25,272 nucleotides of DNA from an uncultured Collinsella sp. GTDB taxonomy: Bacteria > Actinomycetota > Coriobacteriia > Coriobacteriales > Coriobacteriaceae. A program made the position numbers and the translations under genes. Position 1 is the stretch's first letter. Every line of letters starts with the position of its first letter. The stretch is from positions 1-25,272 of the forward strand of contig CABSNA010000004.1 in NCBI GenBank assembly GCA_902478865.1. The letters are read 5' to 3'. Positions 14,392-21,587 of this stretch are shown here, piece after piece. The notes beneath the pieces are model-generated. The model saw nothing but the letters and a program-made list of their open reading frames with translations, ran no database searches and was not told the DNA's origin.

Positions 14392-15729
14392 ATGCAGTTC
14401 GATCAGGTGACAGTTATCGGTGGCGGTCTGGCGGGTTCGGAGTGCGCGATCCAGCTGGCAGATCGCGGTTTTGCCGTAAAGCTGTGCGAGATGCGCCCCC
14501 AGGTGAGCTCCCCGGCCCACCATACCGATCACCTGGCAGAGCTCGTCTGCTCGAATTCGTTTAAGTCGACCCGTCCGGATTCCGCGGCTGGTTTGCTGAA
14601 GGCCGAGCTTGAGCGCATGGGTTCAGTCCTGCTCGATTGCGCCCATCGCGCGGCTGTTCCCGCCGGCGGTGCCCTGGCGGTCGACCGCGTCAAGTTTTCC
14701 GAGCTTGTCGAGGCCGAGGTTGCCGCTCGTCCCAATATCGAGGTCGTGCACGGCGAGGTCACGCAGATTCCCGAGGGTCACGTGGTCATTGCCGCGGGCC
14801 CGCTGTGTTCACCGGCGCTGAGCGAAGAGGTTATGAAGCTCGTCGGTGGCGATGCCCTGGCATTCTTTGATGCGGCGGCGCCGATCGTCGATGCCTCCAC
14901 GCTCGATATGGACGTGCTGTTCTCGCAGTCGCGCTACGAGGAGCAGGGGGGCGGCGACTATCTCAACGCTCCGCTCAATAAGGAGGAGTACGAGGCCTTT
15001 ATCGAGGCGCTTACCACGGCCGACCGCGTGGTGCTCAAAGACTTTGAGGGCGGCGATCTGTTCCAGGCTTGCCAGCCTGCCGAGGAAGTTGCGCGCACCG
15101 GCAAGGACGCCATTCGCTTTGGCGCCATGAAGCCCGTCGGCCTCACCGACCCGCGTACCGGACGTCGCCCCTGGGCGGCGATTCAGCTGCGTGCCGAGAA
15201 CAAGGAGAAGACCGCCTATAACCTGGTGGGCTTCCAGACCAACTTGACCTTTGGCGAGCAGAAGCGCGTCTTCCATATGGTGCCGGGCCTGGAGAACGCT
15301 GAGTTCTTCCGCTACGGTGTCATGCACCGCAATACCTTTGTCGACGCCCCGCATGTGCTCGATGGCACCTTTGCCGTGCCCGGTACCGGTGTGCGCCTGG
15401 CCGGTCAGATCACCGGCACTGAGGGGTACATGGAAGCCGTGGCGACAGGTCTGCTCGCGGCGCTCAACACCTATGCCGAGGCTATCTGTGCCGCGGGCGT
15501 CGAGTTGCCGCGTGTGGGCGCCCTGGGTGCGCTCGTGGGCTATGCGACCGATCCTGCCACCGTGGGCTATCAGCCCATGCATGTCAACTTTGGCCTGGTG
15601 CCGCCACTCGAGGATGGTAAGCGCCGCAGCAAGCGCGACCGCTACCAGGCCTATGCGGACCGTGCGCTCGAGGCCCTCGATGCCTACTTGGCCGCGCGTT
15701 CCGACTTGTTTGGAGGCGACCGGTCATAG
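14392..15729 (+). CDS. trmFO: Folate-dependent tRNA uridine-54 methyltransferase TrmFO
   Basis: TrmFO makes 5-methyluridine at position 54 of tRNA using methylenetetrahydrofolate and FAD. The 445-residue protein has the dinucleotide-binding motif VIGGGLAGSE at the N-terminus and LCEMRP. Cys53 lies in LVCSNSFKS and Cys227 in FQACQPAEEVA, corresponding to the two functionally important cysteines of the family. YLNAPLNKEEY, RFGAMKPVGL, NLVGFQTNLTFGEQKRVF and LAGQITGTEGYMEA complete the pattern. ATG 14392 has AAAGGTG at 14378-14384; an upstream TTG at 14386 is less likely. The stop TAG (15727-15729) overlaps the proposed ATA start of the Xer gene. The trmFO-xer pairing resembles the Bacillus trmFO-codV order. 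Confidence 0.95.
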   Translation: MQFDQVTVIGGGLAGSECAIQLADRGFAVKLCEMRPQVSSPAHHTDHLAELVCSNSFKSTRPDSAAGLLKAELERMGSVLLDCAHRAAVPAGGALAVDRVKFSELVEAEVAARPNIEVVHGEVTQIPEGHVVIAAGPLCSPALSEEVMKLVGGDALAFFDAAAPIVDASTLDMDVLFSQSRYEEQGGGDYLNAPLNKEEYEAFIEALTTADRVVLKDFEGGDLFQACQPAEEVARTGKDAIRFGAMKPVGLTDPRTGRRPWAAIQLRAENKEKTAYNLVGFQTNLTFGEQKRVFHMVPGLENAEFFRYGVMHRNTFVDAPHVLDGTFAVPGTGVRLAGQITGTEGYMEAVATGLLAALNTYAEAICAAGVELPRVGALGALVGYATDPATVGYQPMHVNFGLVPPLEDGKRRSKRDRYQAYADRALEALDAYLAARSDLFGGDRS

Positions 15730-16646
15730 CCTTTGACCTGTACGACACCGTCGACTCGTTTATCGCCTATATCGCACGCGTCGAGGGACTTTCTCCCAAC
15801 ACGGTGACGGCCTATGGCTCGAGGCTGGAGCGCTTCGCTGCCTGGTGCGAGCGCGAGGATATCGATGCTTTCGCTGCCGACGTGCGCACCATTCGTCGCT
15901 ATCTTGCCGAGCTTTCGCGTGAGCAGGTGGCTCCCCGAACGCTTGCGGCGCACCTGTCGGCTATTCGATCTCTCTATCGCTGGATGGCTGCCGAGGGGAT
16001 TGTCGAGGGCGATGCGGTCTCGGCAATCGCGTCGCCCAAGCTGCCGCGTGACCTGCCGGGCGTCCTTACGACCCAGCAGGTCGAGGCGCTGCTCAAGACG
16101 CCTGATACCTCGACGCCCGCGGGACTGCGCGATGCGGCGATGCTCGAGTTGCTCTATGCCTCGGGTGCCCGCATCTCAGAGCTTGCGGCGCTCAATGTGG
16201 AATCCATCTCATGGTCCGAGCGCACGCTGCGCCTGTGGGGCAAGGGAAGCAAGGAGCGCATCGTTCCTCTGTATCGTCGTGCGCTCGATGTGACGCGTCT
16301 CTATATTGAAGAGGGGAGGCCGGAGTTGCTCGCTCGGGCAAAGCGCCGCGACCTCGCTACCGGGCCGCATCCGCTGCTTATATCGGCGCGCGGCAATCGC
16401 ATGAGCGCCGCGATGCTCCGGCGGCGGTTCCATACGCTGGCGACGCTCGCCGGCATTCCGGCTGACATCGCCCCGCATGCGATGCGCCATACCTTTGCGA
16501 CCGACTTGCTCGAGGGCGGTGCGGACCTGCGCTCGGTTCAAGAGCTGCTAGGTCATGCGAGCCTGTCCACGACGCAGATCTACACGCATCTCACACCCGA
16601 TCGGCTTAAGCGGGCTGTGGCTCAAGCCCATCCCCGCGGCGAATAG
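15726..16646 (+). CDS. xerC: Tyrosine recombinase XerC/XerD family, apparent non-standard ATA start
   Basis: This family resolves chromosome dimers at dif sites by tyrosine-mediated strand exchange. Starting at the ATA at 15726 the protein has 306 residues (E. coli XerD 298). Core-binding domain: DTVDSFIAYIARVEGLSPNT. Catalytic residues: Arg149 (SGARISEL), Lys173 (GKGSKERIVPL), His251 and Arg254 (PHAMRHTF), His277 (LGHASLSTTQ), Tyr286 (IYTHL). Their spacing equals that of XerD residues 148, 172, 244, 247, 270 and 279, apart from a short insertion before His251. The frame has no ATG, GTG or TTG between its stop at 15618 and the GTG at 15804, and starting at 15804 would delete the first 26 domain residues. 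GGAGG at 15712-15716 lies 9 bases before the ATA. Whether it acts as XerC or XerD cannot be told; synteny suggests XerC/CodV. Confidence 0.85.
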   Translation: MAFDLYDTVDSFIAYIARVEGLSPNTVTAYGSRLERFAAWCEREDIDAFAADVRTIRRYLAELSREQVAPRTLAAHLSAIRSLYRWMAAEGIVEGDAVSAIASPKLPRDLPGVLTTQQVEALLKTPDTSTPAGLRDAAMLELLYASGARISELAALNVESISWSERTLRLWGKGSKERIVPLYRRALDVTRLYIEEGRPELLARAKRRDLATGPHPLLISARGNRMSAAMLRRRFHTLATLAGIPADIAPHAMRHTFATDLLEGGADLRSVQELLGHASLSTTQIYTHLTPDRLKRAVAQAHPRGE

Positions 16647-16695
16647 TGGCTGGGACGTCCCGCGCCGCACTCAGGTGTGTGGTTTTGATTGCGGG

Positions 16696-16724
16696 TTGGC
16701 AGGAAGAGGCATTCCTGCTATCAT
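16696..16724 (+). promoter_or_regulatory. Promoter of rpsB-tsf
   Basis: TTGGCA (16696-16701), a 17-base spacer and TATCAT (16719-16724). Both boxes match the vegetative consensus well, at ideal spacing. Transcription would start near 16731, leaving a leader of about 135 bases before rpsB. The spacer contains the inverted repeat AGGAA/TTCCT. Confidence 0.7.
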
Positions 16725-16730
16725 TCATTG

Positions 16731-16865
16731 GGTTGCTTCACGGCAACATGTTTTTATCACGCACGCGCGGCTACTTCATACCGTGGTGCCCGGGCTTTGG
16801 TAGCACATGTCCGGGTTGGTTTTGGAGGATGACCCCGCGCGGAGGCAAACCACAGGAGGTTTAAC
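16731..16865 (+). promoter_or_regulatory. Long structured 5' leader of rpsB
   Basis: The leader can fold. GTTGC (16732-16736) pairs with GCAAC (16743-16747). CGCGCGG (16764-16770) pairs with CCGCGCG (16835-16841), enclosing a region in which CCCGG near 16789 can pair with CCGGG near 16811. A strong SD, AGGAGG at 16854-16859, follows. S2 is known to repress its own operon in other bacteria, so an autoregulatory leader is plausible, but I cannot match it to a known class. Confidence 0.4.
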
Positions 16866-17594
16866 ATGGCTACCAAGATTAATATCCGCACCCTGCTCGA
16901 GGCCGGCTGCCACTTCGGTCACCAGACCCGTCGCTGGAACCCCAAGATGAAGCCGTTCATCTTCGGTGAGCGCAACGGCATCTATATCCTCGACCTCAAG
17001 CAGACCATCCTCGACGCCGACCAGGCCTACACCTTCGTCAAGAACGTCGCCAAGGGCGGCAACGTGCTGTTCGTCGGCACCAAGAAGCAGGCTCAGGAGG
17101 CCGTCAAGAACGCTGCTGAGCGCGCCAACATGCCTTACATCAACCAGCGTTGGCTCGGCGGTATGCTGACCAACTTCGTCACCATCCGCTCCCGCATCAA
17201 CCGCATGGAGGAGCTCGAGGCCATGGTCGAGGACGGCCGCATGGCTGTTCTGCCCAAGAAGGAGCAGGCTGTTCTCGGCAAGGAGCTCACCAAGCTCCAG
17301 ACCAACCTCGGTGGCGCCCGCGACATGAAGGGTCTGCCCCAGGCTCTCTTCGTCATCGACACCAAGCGCGAGGAGAACGCCATCAAGGAGGCTCAGCGCC
17401 TGAACATCCCCGTCGTCGCCCTGATCGACACCAACTCCGATCCCGACGAGGTCGAGTACGGCATCCCCTGCAACGATGACGCTATCTCCGCTGTCACCCT
17501 TATGTGCGAGCTCATGGCTGACGCCTGCCTCGCTGGCTCTGATAAGGAGCAGGTCTCCGAGGCCGAGATGGCCGCTGAGCCCAAGGCCGAGTAA
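16866..17594 (+). CDS. rpsB: 30S ribosomal protein S2
   Basis: S2 is a late-assembling small-subunit protein needed for S1 binding. The 242-residue protein (E. coli 241) contains IRTLLEAGCHFGHQTRRWNPKMK, RNGIYILDLKQT, LFVGTKKQAQE, NQRWLGGMLTNF and ALFVIDTKREENAI. PVVALIDTNSDPDEVEYGIPCNDDA follows, all hallmarks of S2. The tail is acidic (SEAEMAAEPKAE). ATG 16866 has AGGAGG 6 bases upstream. Codon use is strongly biased to C-ending codons, as expected for a highly expressed gene. tsf follows after 45 bases with no terminator between, so the two are probably co-transcribed. Confidence 0.98.
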   Translation: MATKINIRTLLEAGCHFGHQTRRWNPKMKPFIFGERNGIYILDLKQTILDADQAYTFVKNVAKGGNVLFVGTKKQAQEAVKNAAERANMPYINQRWLGGMLTNFVTIRSRINRMEELEAMVEDGRMAVLPKKEQAVLGKELTKLQTNLGGARDMKGLPQALFVIDTKREENAIKEAQRLNIPVVALIDTNSDPDEVEYGIPCNDDAISAVTLMCELMADACLAGSDKEQVSEAEMAAEPKAE

Positions 17595-17639
17595 ATCAGT
17601 CTTAGTTAATTCTTTTTCATCTCTTTGAAAGGAACCACA

Positions 17640-18509
17640 ATGGCCCAGATTACCGCCGCTATGGTCAAGCAGCTCCGCGAGATGACCGACTCCCCGATGA
17701 TGGAGTGCAAGAAGGCTCTCGTCGAGGCTGACGGCGACATGGACGCCGCTGTCGACGTTCTGCGTAAGAACGGCCTTGCCAAGGCTGCCAAGAAGGCTGG
17801 CCGTGAGACCAACGAGGGCGCTGTCGCCGCGTTCGTCTCCGAGGATGGCAAGACCGGCGCTCTGCTCGAGCTCTCCTGCGAGACCGACTTCGTTGGCTCT
17901 AACGCCAAGTTCACCGGCTTTGCTTCCAAGGTCGCTGAGGTTGTCGCTACCACCGAGCCTGCTGACGTCGACGCTCTGCTCGAGAAGCCGATGGGCGAGG
18001 AGACCGTTTCCTCCGAGCTCACCGAGATGATTCACATCATGGGCGAGAACATGAAGATCTCCCGCTTCGCTGCCCGCAAGGCTGAGAACGGCGCGCTCGC
18101 TTCTTACATCCACATGGGTGGTAAGATCGGCGTCCTCGTCGAGTTCGCCTTCGAGAAGGCTGAGACCGCTCAGGCTGAATCCTTCAAGACCTTCGCTCAC
18201 GACGTTGCCCTTCAGGTTGCCGCCGTCGCCCCGATCTGCGCTACCCGCGATCAGGTTCCGGCCGAGACCGTCGAGCACGAGAAGCAGATCTACATGGCTC
18301 AGGCTGCCGAGTCCGGTAAGCCCGAGGCTATCCAGGAGAAGATGGCTGTCGGCCGTCTGGAGAAGTTCTACAAGCAGTCCGTGCTCACCGAGCAGGAGTT
18401 CATCAAGGACAGCTCCCTCACCATCAAGAAGTACGCTGAGCAGGTCTCCAAGGAGCTCGGCGACACCATTACCGTCGTTGCCTTTGACCGTCTGGTCCGT
18501 GGCGAGTAA
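17640..18509 (+). CDS. tsf: Elongation factor Ts
   Basis: EF-Ts is the guanine-nucleotide exchange factor for EF-Tu. The 289-residue protein (E. coli 283) starts with a UBA-like N-terminal domain (MVKQLREMTDSPMMECKKALVEADGDMDAAVDVL given here in outline only: REMTDSPMMECKKAL near residues 15-27). It contains the EF-Tu contact motif ETDFVGSN and the C-terminal core with HIMGENMKISRF, SYIHMGGKIGVLVEF and FAHDVALQVAA. ATG 17640 has AAAGGA (17628-17633) upstream. A TTG at 17625 is in frame but overlaps the SD. It is the second gene of rpsB-tsf and is followed by a strong terminator. Confidence 0.97.
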   Translation: MAQITAAMVKQLREMTDSPMMECKKALVEADGDMDAAVDVLRKNGLAKAAKKAGRETNEGAVAAFVSEDGKTGALLELSCETDFVGSNAKFTGFASKVAEVVATTEPADVDALLEKPMGEETVSSELTEMIHIMGENMKISRFAARKAENGALASYIHMGGKIGVLVEFAFEKAETAQAESFKTFAHDVALQVAAVAPICATRDQVPAETVEHEKQIYMAQAAESGKPEAIQEKMAVGRLEKFYKQSVLTEQEFIKDSSLTIKKYAEQVSKELGDTITVVAFDRLVRGE

Positions 18510-18532
18510 ATAAGCTCTTGTAGCTGGTAATG

Positions 18533-18567
18533 AGCAGGCTGTGGGTTTTACTCACAGCCTGCTTTTT
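18533..18567 (+). terminator. Rho-independent terminator of rpsB-tsf
   Basis: AGCAGGCTGTG (18533-18543) pairs perfectly with CACAGCCTGCT (18553-18563) over 11 bp with a 9-base loop. A run of five T residues follows (18563-18567). Confidence 0.95.
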
Positions 18568-18588
18568 CATGGCTCTTCTTAGAGCCTT

Positions 18589-18597
18589 TGATAGAAT
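18589..18597 (+). promoter_or_regulatory. Candidate extended -10 promoter for the pyrH operon
   Basis: TGATAGAAT combines an extended -10 TG with TAGAAT (18592-18597), which is one base from the consensus. No clear -35 is visible, as is common for extended -10 promoters. It lies just after the tsf terminator, giving a leader of about 25 bases before the pyrH start. Confidence 0.5.
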
Positions 18598-18627
18598 GTT
18601 GAGAGTTCAATCTAAAGGAGGATCGCT

Positions 18628-19350
18628 TTGTCCGACATCCGATATAAACGCGTGCTTCTTAAGCTTTCCGGCGAAGCGCTGATGGGCGACGGCCAATATG
18701 GCATCGACCCCAAGGTTACCGACCATCTTGCTAAGCAGGTCAAGGAGCTGCTCGCCGTTGGCCATGAGGTCGGCGTCGTTGTCGGCGGCGGCAATATTTT
18801 CCGCGGCATGGCAGGCGCTGCCGGTGGCATGGAGCGTGCTCAGGCCGACTACATGGGCATGCTGGCAACCGTTATGAACGCGCTCGCCCTGCAGGATGCC
18901 TTCGAGCATAACGATGTTCCCTGCCGCGTGATGAGCGCTATCCAGATGAACGAGATCTGCGAGCCCTATATTCGCCGTCGCGCCATCAACCACCTTTCCA
19001 AGGGCAACGTCGTTATTTTTGCCGCCGGTTCGGGCAATCCGTACTTTACGACCGACACCGCCGCGGCTCTTCGTGCGTGCGAGATCGGCGCCGAGATTCT
19101 GATTAAAGCCACCAAGGTTGACGGCATCTACGATAAGGATCCCGTCAAGTGCGCTGATGCCGTCCGTTTTGACAAGATTACCTATCACGAGGTTCTCGTC
19201 CGCGGTCTGCAGGTTATGGATTCCACCGCTACGGCACTGTGCCAGGATAACCGTATGCCGATTTTGGTCCTCAACATCGATGGCGAGGACACCGTCAAGC
19301 GCGCGCTCGCGGGTGAGCCCGTCGGCACGCTCGTCTATCAGGAGGATTAA
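18628..19350 (+). CDS. pyrH: UMP kinase
   Basis: UMP kinase phosphorylates UMP to UDP with ATP, feeding pyrimidine nucleotide synthesis. The 240-residue protein (E. coli 241) belongs to the amino-acid kinase family: KRVLLKLSGEALMG at the N-terminus, VGVVVGGGNIFRG, DYMGMLATVMNALAL, AAGSGNPYFTTDTAAALRA and ATKVDGIYDKDP. The ending has MDSTATALCQDNRMPILVLN. The start is a TTG at 18628 with the strong SD AAGGAGG (18615-18621) 6 bases upstream. It is the first gene of a long operon running to the window end. frr follows after 2 bases. Confidence 0.97.
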   Translation: MSDIRYKRVLLKLSGEALMGDGQYGIDPKVTDHLAKQVKELLAVGHEVGVVVGGGNIFRGMAGAAGGMERAQADYMGMLATVMNALALQDAFEHNDVPCRVMSAIQMNEICEPYIRRRAINHLSKGNVVIFAAGSGNPYFTTDTAAALRACEIGAEILIKATKVDGIYDKDPVKCADAVRFDKITYHEVLVRGLQVMDSTATALCQDNRMPILVLNIDGEDTVKRALAGEPVGTLVYQED

Positions 19351-19352
19351 GC

Positions 19353-19889
19353 ATGGCAGAGAACATCACCGCCCATATGGACAAGTCGCTCGAGTCCCTC
19401 AAGCATAACTTCTCCAAGGTTCGTACCGGCCGCGCCAATGCCAACATTCTGTCCGACATCACCGTCGATTATTACGGTGTTCCCACGCCGGTCACGCAGG
19501 TTGCCGCCGTCAAGACCCCCGAGGCCCACATGCTGCTCATCGAGCCGTGGGACAAGGCACTCATCAACGCTATCGTCAAGGCCATCGGCGCTTCCGATCT
19601 GGGTATTACCCCCAACTCCGATGGCACCGTCGTTCGTTTGCCGTTCCCGGCTCCCACTGAGGAGCGCCGTCGCGAGCTCGTCAAGGAGTGCCGCGAGTAC
19701 GCCGAGCAGGCCAAGGTGTCTATCCGTAACATCCGTCGCGACTTCAACAACAAGCTCGAGCGCGATGAGGAGCTCACCGAGGACGATGTCCGTCGCGAGC
19801 AGGCAAAGGTCCAGAAGCACACTGATGAGTATGTCGCCAAGGTCGAGGAGCTTCTGAAGGAAAAAGAAGCCGAGGTCATGGAGATCTAA
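19353..19889 (+). CDS. frr: Ribosome recycling factor
   Basis: RRF splits post-termination ribosomes together with EF-G. The 178-residue protein (usual length about 185) shows MDKSLESLKHNFSKVRTGRAN, VDYYGVPTPVTQVA, IEPWDKALINAIVKAI, SDLGITPNSDGTVVRLPFP and TEERRRELVK. The C-terminal helical motif is KVSIRNIRRDFNNKL. ATG 19353 has GGAGG at the end of pyrH as SD. The gene starts 2 bases after the pyrH stop, and uppS starts 1 base after its own stop, so all three are surely on one transcript. Confidence 0.97.
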   Translation: MAENITAHMDKSLESLKHNFSKVRTGRANANILSDITVDYYGVPTPVTQVAAVKTPEAHMLLIEPWDKALINAIVKAIGASDLGITPNSDGTVVRLPFPAPTEERRRELVKECREYAEQAKVSIRNIRRDFNNKLERDEELTEDDVRREQAKVQKHTDEYVAKVEELLKEKEAEVMEI

Positions 19890-19890
19890 G

Positions 19891-20685
19891 GTGCAATACG
19901 ACGAGCATAAACTGGTCGAGTACTTTGCCGACGCCCCTGCGGGCGTCGGTTTTTCCGACCTTGATCTCAATAACATTCCGCACCATATCTCGTGCATCAT
20001 GGACGGCAACGGTCGTTGGGCCACGTCGCGCGGTCTCGCACGCACCGAGGGCCACAAGGCGGGTATCGTCTCCCTTCGTGAGATTATTACCGCCTGCGTG
20101 CGTCTGGGCGTCGACGTGCTTTCGGCCTATGCGTTTTCTACGGAAAACTGGAACCGCCCGCAGCATGAGGTCAACGTCTTGATGCATCTGTTTGCCAAGA
20201 CGTTCATTGACGAGCTGCCGCTTCTAAAGCGCGAAAATGTGCGCGTTGTCTTTTTGGGTGATATTTCCGCGCTGCCCAAGAAGACCCGCGACGTTTTTGA
20301 ACGCGGTCTTGCCGAGTGCGCCGATCACACCGGTATGACGCTGGCGCTTGCCGTCAACTACGGCGCGCGTGCCGAGATTACTCGCGCTGTCCGTCAGATC
20401 GCACTCGACGTTGCCGCCGGTAAGATCGACCCTGCCGCAATTGATGACGACATGGTGGCTTCTCACCTTTATACCGCCGGTCTTCCCGATCCTGAGCTTG
20501 TGATTCGCACCTCTGGTGAGCTGCGCCTTTCGAACTATCTGCTGTGGCAGGTGGCTTATTCCGAGTTCTACGTCACCGATACCTATTGGCCTGACTTTGA
20601 TCGTTGGGGCCTTGTCGACGCCATTTTGGCCTATCAGGGCCGTGACCGTAGGTTTGGTGGACTGAGCAAGACCGAGGAGGCTTAA
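19891..20685 (+). CDS. uppS: Isoprenyl transferase (undecaprenyl diphosphate synthase)
   Basis: This is a cis-prenyltransferase that condenses isopentenyl diphosphate units onto farnesyl diphosphate to make the lipid carrier for cell-wall synthesis. The 264-residue protein has the catalytic motif ISCIMDGNGRWA with Asp38, then GHKAGIVSLREI and YAFSTENWNRP. The C-terminal RTSGELRLSNYLLWQVAYSEF and DFDRWGLVDAILAYQGRDRRFGG blocks follow. About 30 residues precede the conserved part. The start GTG 19891 has GGAG at the end of frr, 7 bases upstream. It lies in an operon with cdsA, dxr and ispG, so substrate synthesis and use are encoded together. Confidence 0.95.
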   Translation: MQYDEHKLVEYFADAPAGVGFSDLDLNNIPHHISCIMDGNGRWATSRGLARTEGHKAGIVSLREIITACVRLGVDVLSAYAFSTENWNRPQHEVNVLMHLFAKTFIDELPLLKRENVRVVFLGDISALPKKTRDVFERGLAECADHTGMTLALAVNYGARAEITRAVRQIALDVAAGKIDPAAIDDDMVASHLYTAGLPDPELVIRTSGELRLSNYLLWQVAYSEFYVTDTYWPDFDRWGLVDAILAYQGRDRRFGGLSKTEEA

Positions 20686-20687
20686 TC

Positions 20688-21587
20688 GTGTCCGATCGTC
20701 CCAAGGCATCTGCTCCCAAGACGCCTGCGCGTAAAGCTGCCACTGCGGGAGCGCCTGCAGCGAAGAACGGCACCGGTTCGTGGCTGGCGGGCTTTATTAC
20801 CCGTGCCGCCGCTGGTATCGTCTACGCCGTTGTCTTTATCCTGTGCCTGGTTTTGGGTATTGTGCCCACGGCCATCTTTGTTTCTGTCATGAGCGGTCTG
20901 TGCTGCTATGAGTTTTTCCGTATGACGAGGCTCGATGGCAAGATGGCTAACGAGCGCATGGGTATCGCTGCCGCCGTACTCTTTCCGCTGTCGGCGTTGG
21001 GCGATTCGATGTTGCTGAATGCCCTGCTTTTTGCCCTGATGCTCGCTGTGGGCATTTGGTATGTTTGGTCGCCGCGTACCCGCATCTCTGATGTGGCCGT
21101 GACGCTCATGGGTCCCATCTACACTGGCTTTATGCTGTCGGCTATCGTGCTGCTGCGCGATGCCGTGCCCGGTTTTGCCGGCGCCCTGCTTTCGGTGGGC
21201 GTTTGCGCGTCCCTTTGGGTCTCCGATTCGTTCGCCTACATCGTGGGTAGCCGTATCGGCAAGCACAAGATGGTTCCCAAGATCTCTCCCAAAAAGAGCT
21301 GGGAGGGGTTTGTCGGCGGCATCCTGGGCTCGGTTTTGATTTGGCTCATCCTGTGGGCGACGCACTTCTACAAGCTCAGCCTGCCCTATGCGCTGCTGTG
21401 CGGCGTGGTCGTGTCCGTCCTGGGCGTTATCGGAGACCTCATCGAGTCGCGCATCAAGCGCGGTGTGGGCGTTAAGGATTCCGGTAACCTTATCCCGGGC
21501 CACGGCGGCATGCTCGATCGTAGCGATTCGCTTATCTTTGGCTGCATTACCGCGCAGCTGCTTTTGATGATCGGAGGCGTGCTGTAA
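20688..21587 (+). CDS. cdsA: Phosphatidate cytidylyltransferase
   Basis: CdsA makes CDP-diacylglycerol from phosphatidate and CTP, the branch point of phospholipid synthesis, in the membrane. The 299-residue protein has about 30 hydrophilic residues rich in Ala, Pro and Lys, then several hydrophobic segments (about 40-75, 93-126, 136-156, 162-178, 208-226, 231-249, 283-298). The family signature spans 249-281: GDLIESRIKRGVGVKDSG and IPGHGGMLDRSDS. SDSFAYIVGSRIGKHK and SPKKSWEGFVGG are also conserved. The start GTG 20688 is 2 bases after the uppS stop with GAGGAGG just before. The stop overlaps the dxr start by one base (TAATG). Confidence 0.95.
   Translation: MSDRPKASAPKTPARKAATAGAPAAKNGTGSWLAGFITRAAAGIVYAVVFILCLVLGIVPTAIFVSVMSGLCCYEFFRMTRLDGKMANERMGIAAAVLFPLSALGDSMLLNALLFALMLAVGIWYVWSPRTRISDVAVTLMGPIYTGFMLSAIVLLRDAVPGFAGALLSVGVCASLWVSDSFAYIVGSRIGKHKMVPKISPKKSWEGFVGGILGSVLIWLILWATHFYKLSLPYALLCGVVVSVLGVIGDLIESRIKRGVGVKDSGNLIPGHGGMLDRSDSLIFGCITAQLLLMIGGVL

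Noticed and set aside
15804..16646. Xer recombinase starting at the first standard start codon, GTG 15804
   Set aside because: It would cut 26 residues of clear Xer core-binding homology and it has no SD, while GGAGG lies about 90 bases upstream.
16776..18278. 500-codon minus-strand open frame opposite rpsB/tsf
   Set aside because: It crosses two highly expressed genes and their spacer, is dominated by Leu, Gly, Val, Asp and Ser, and has no motif.
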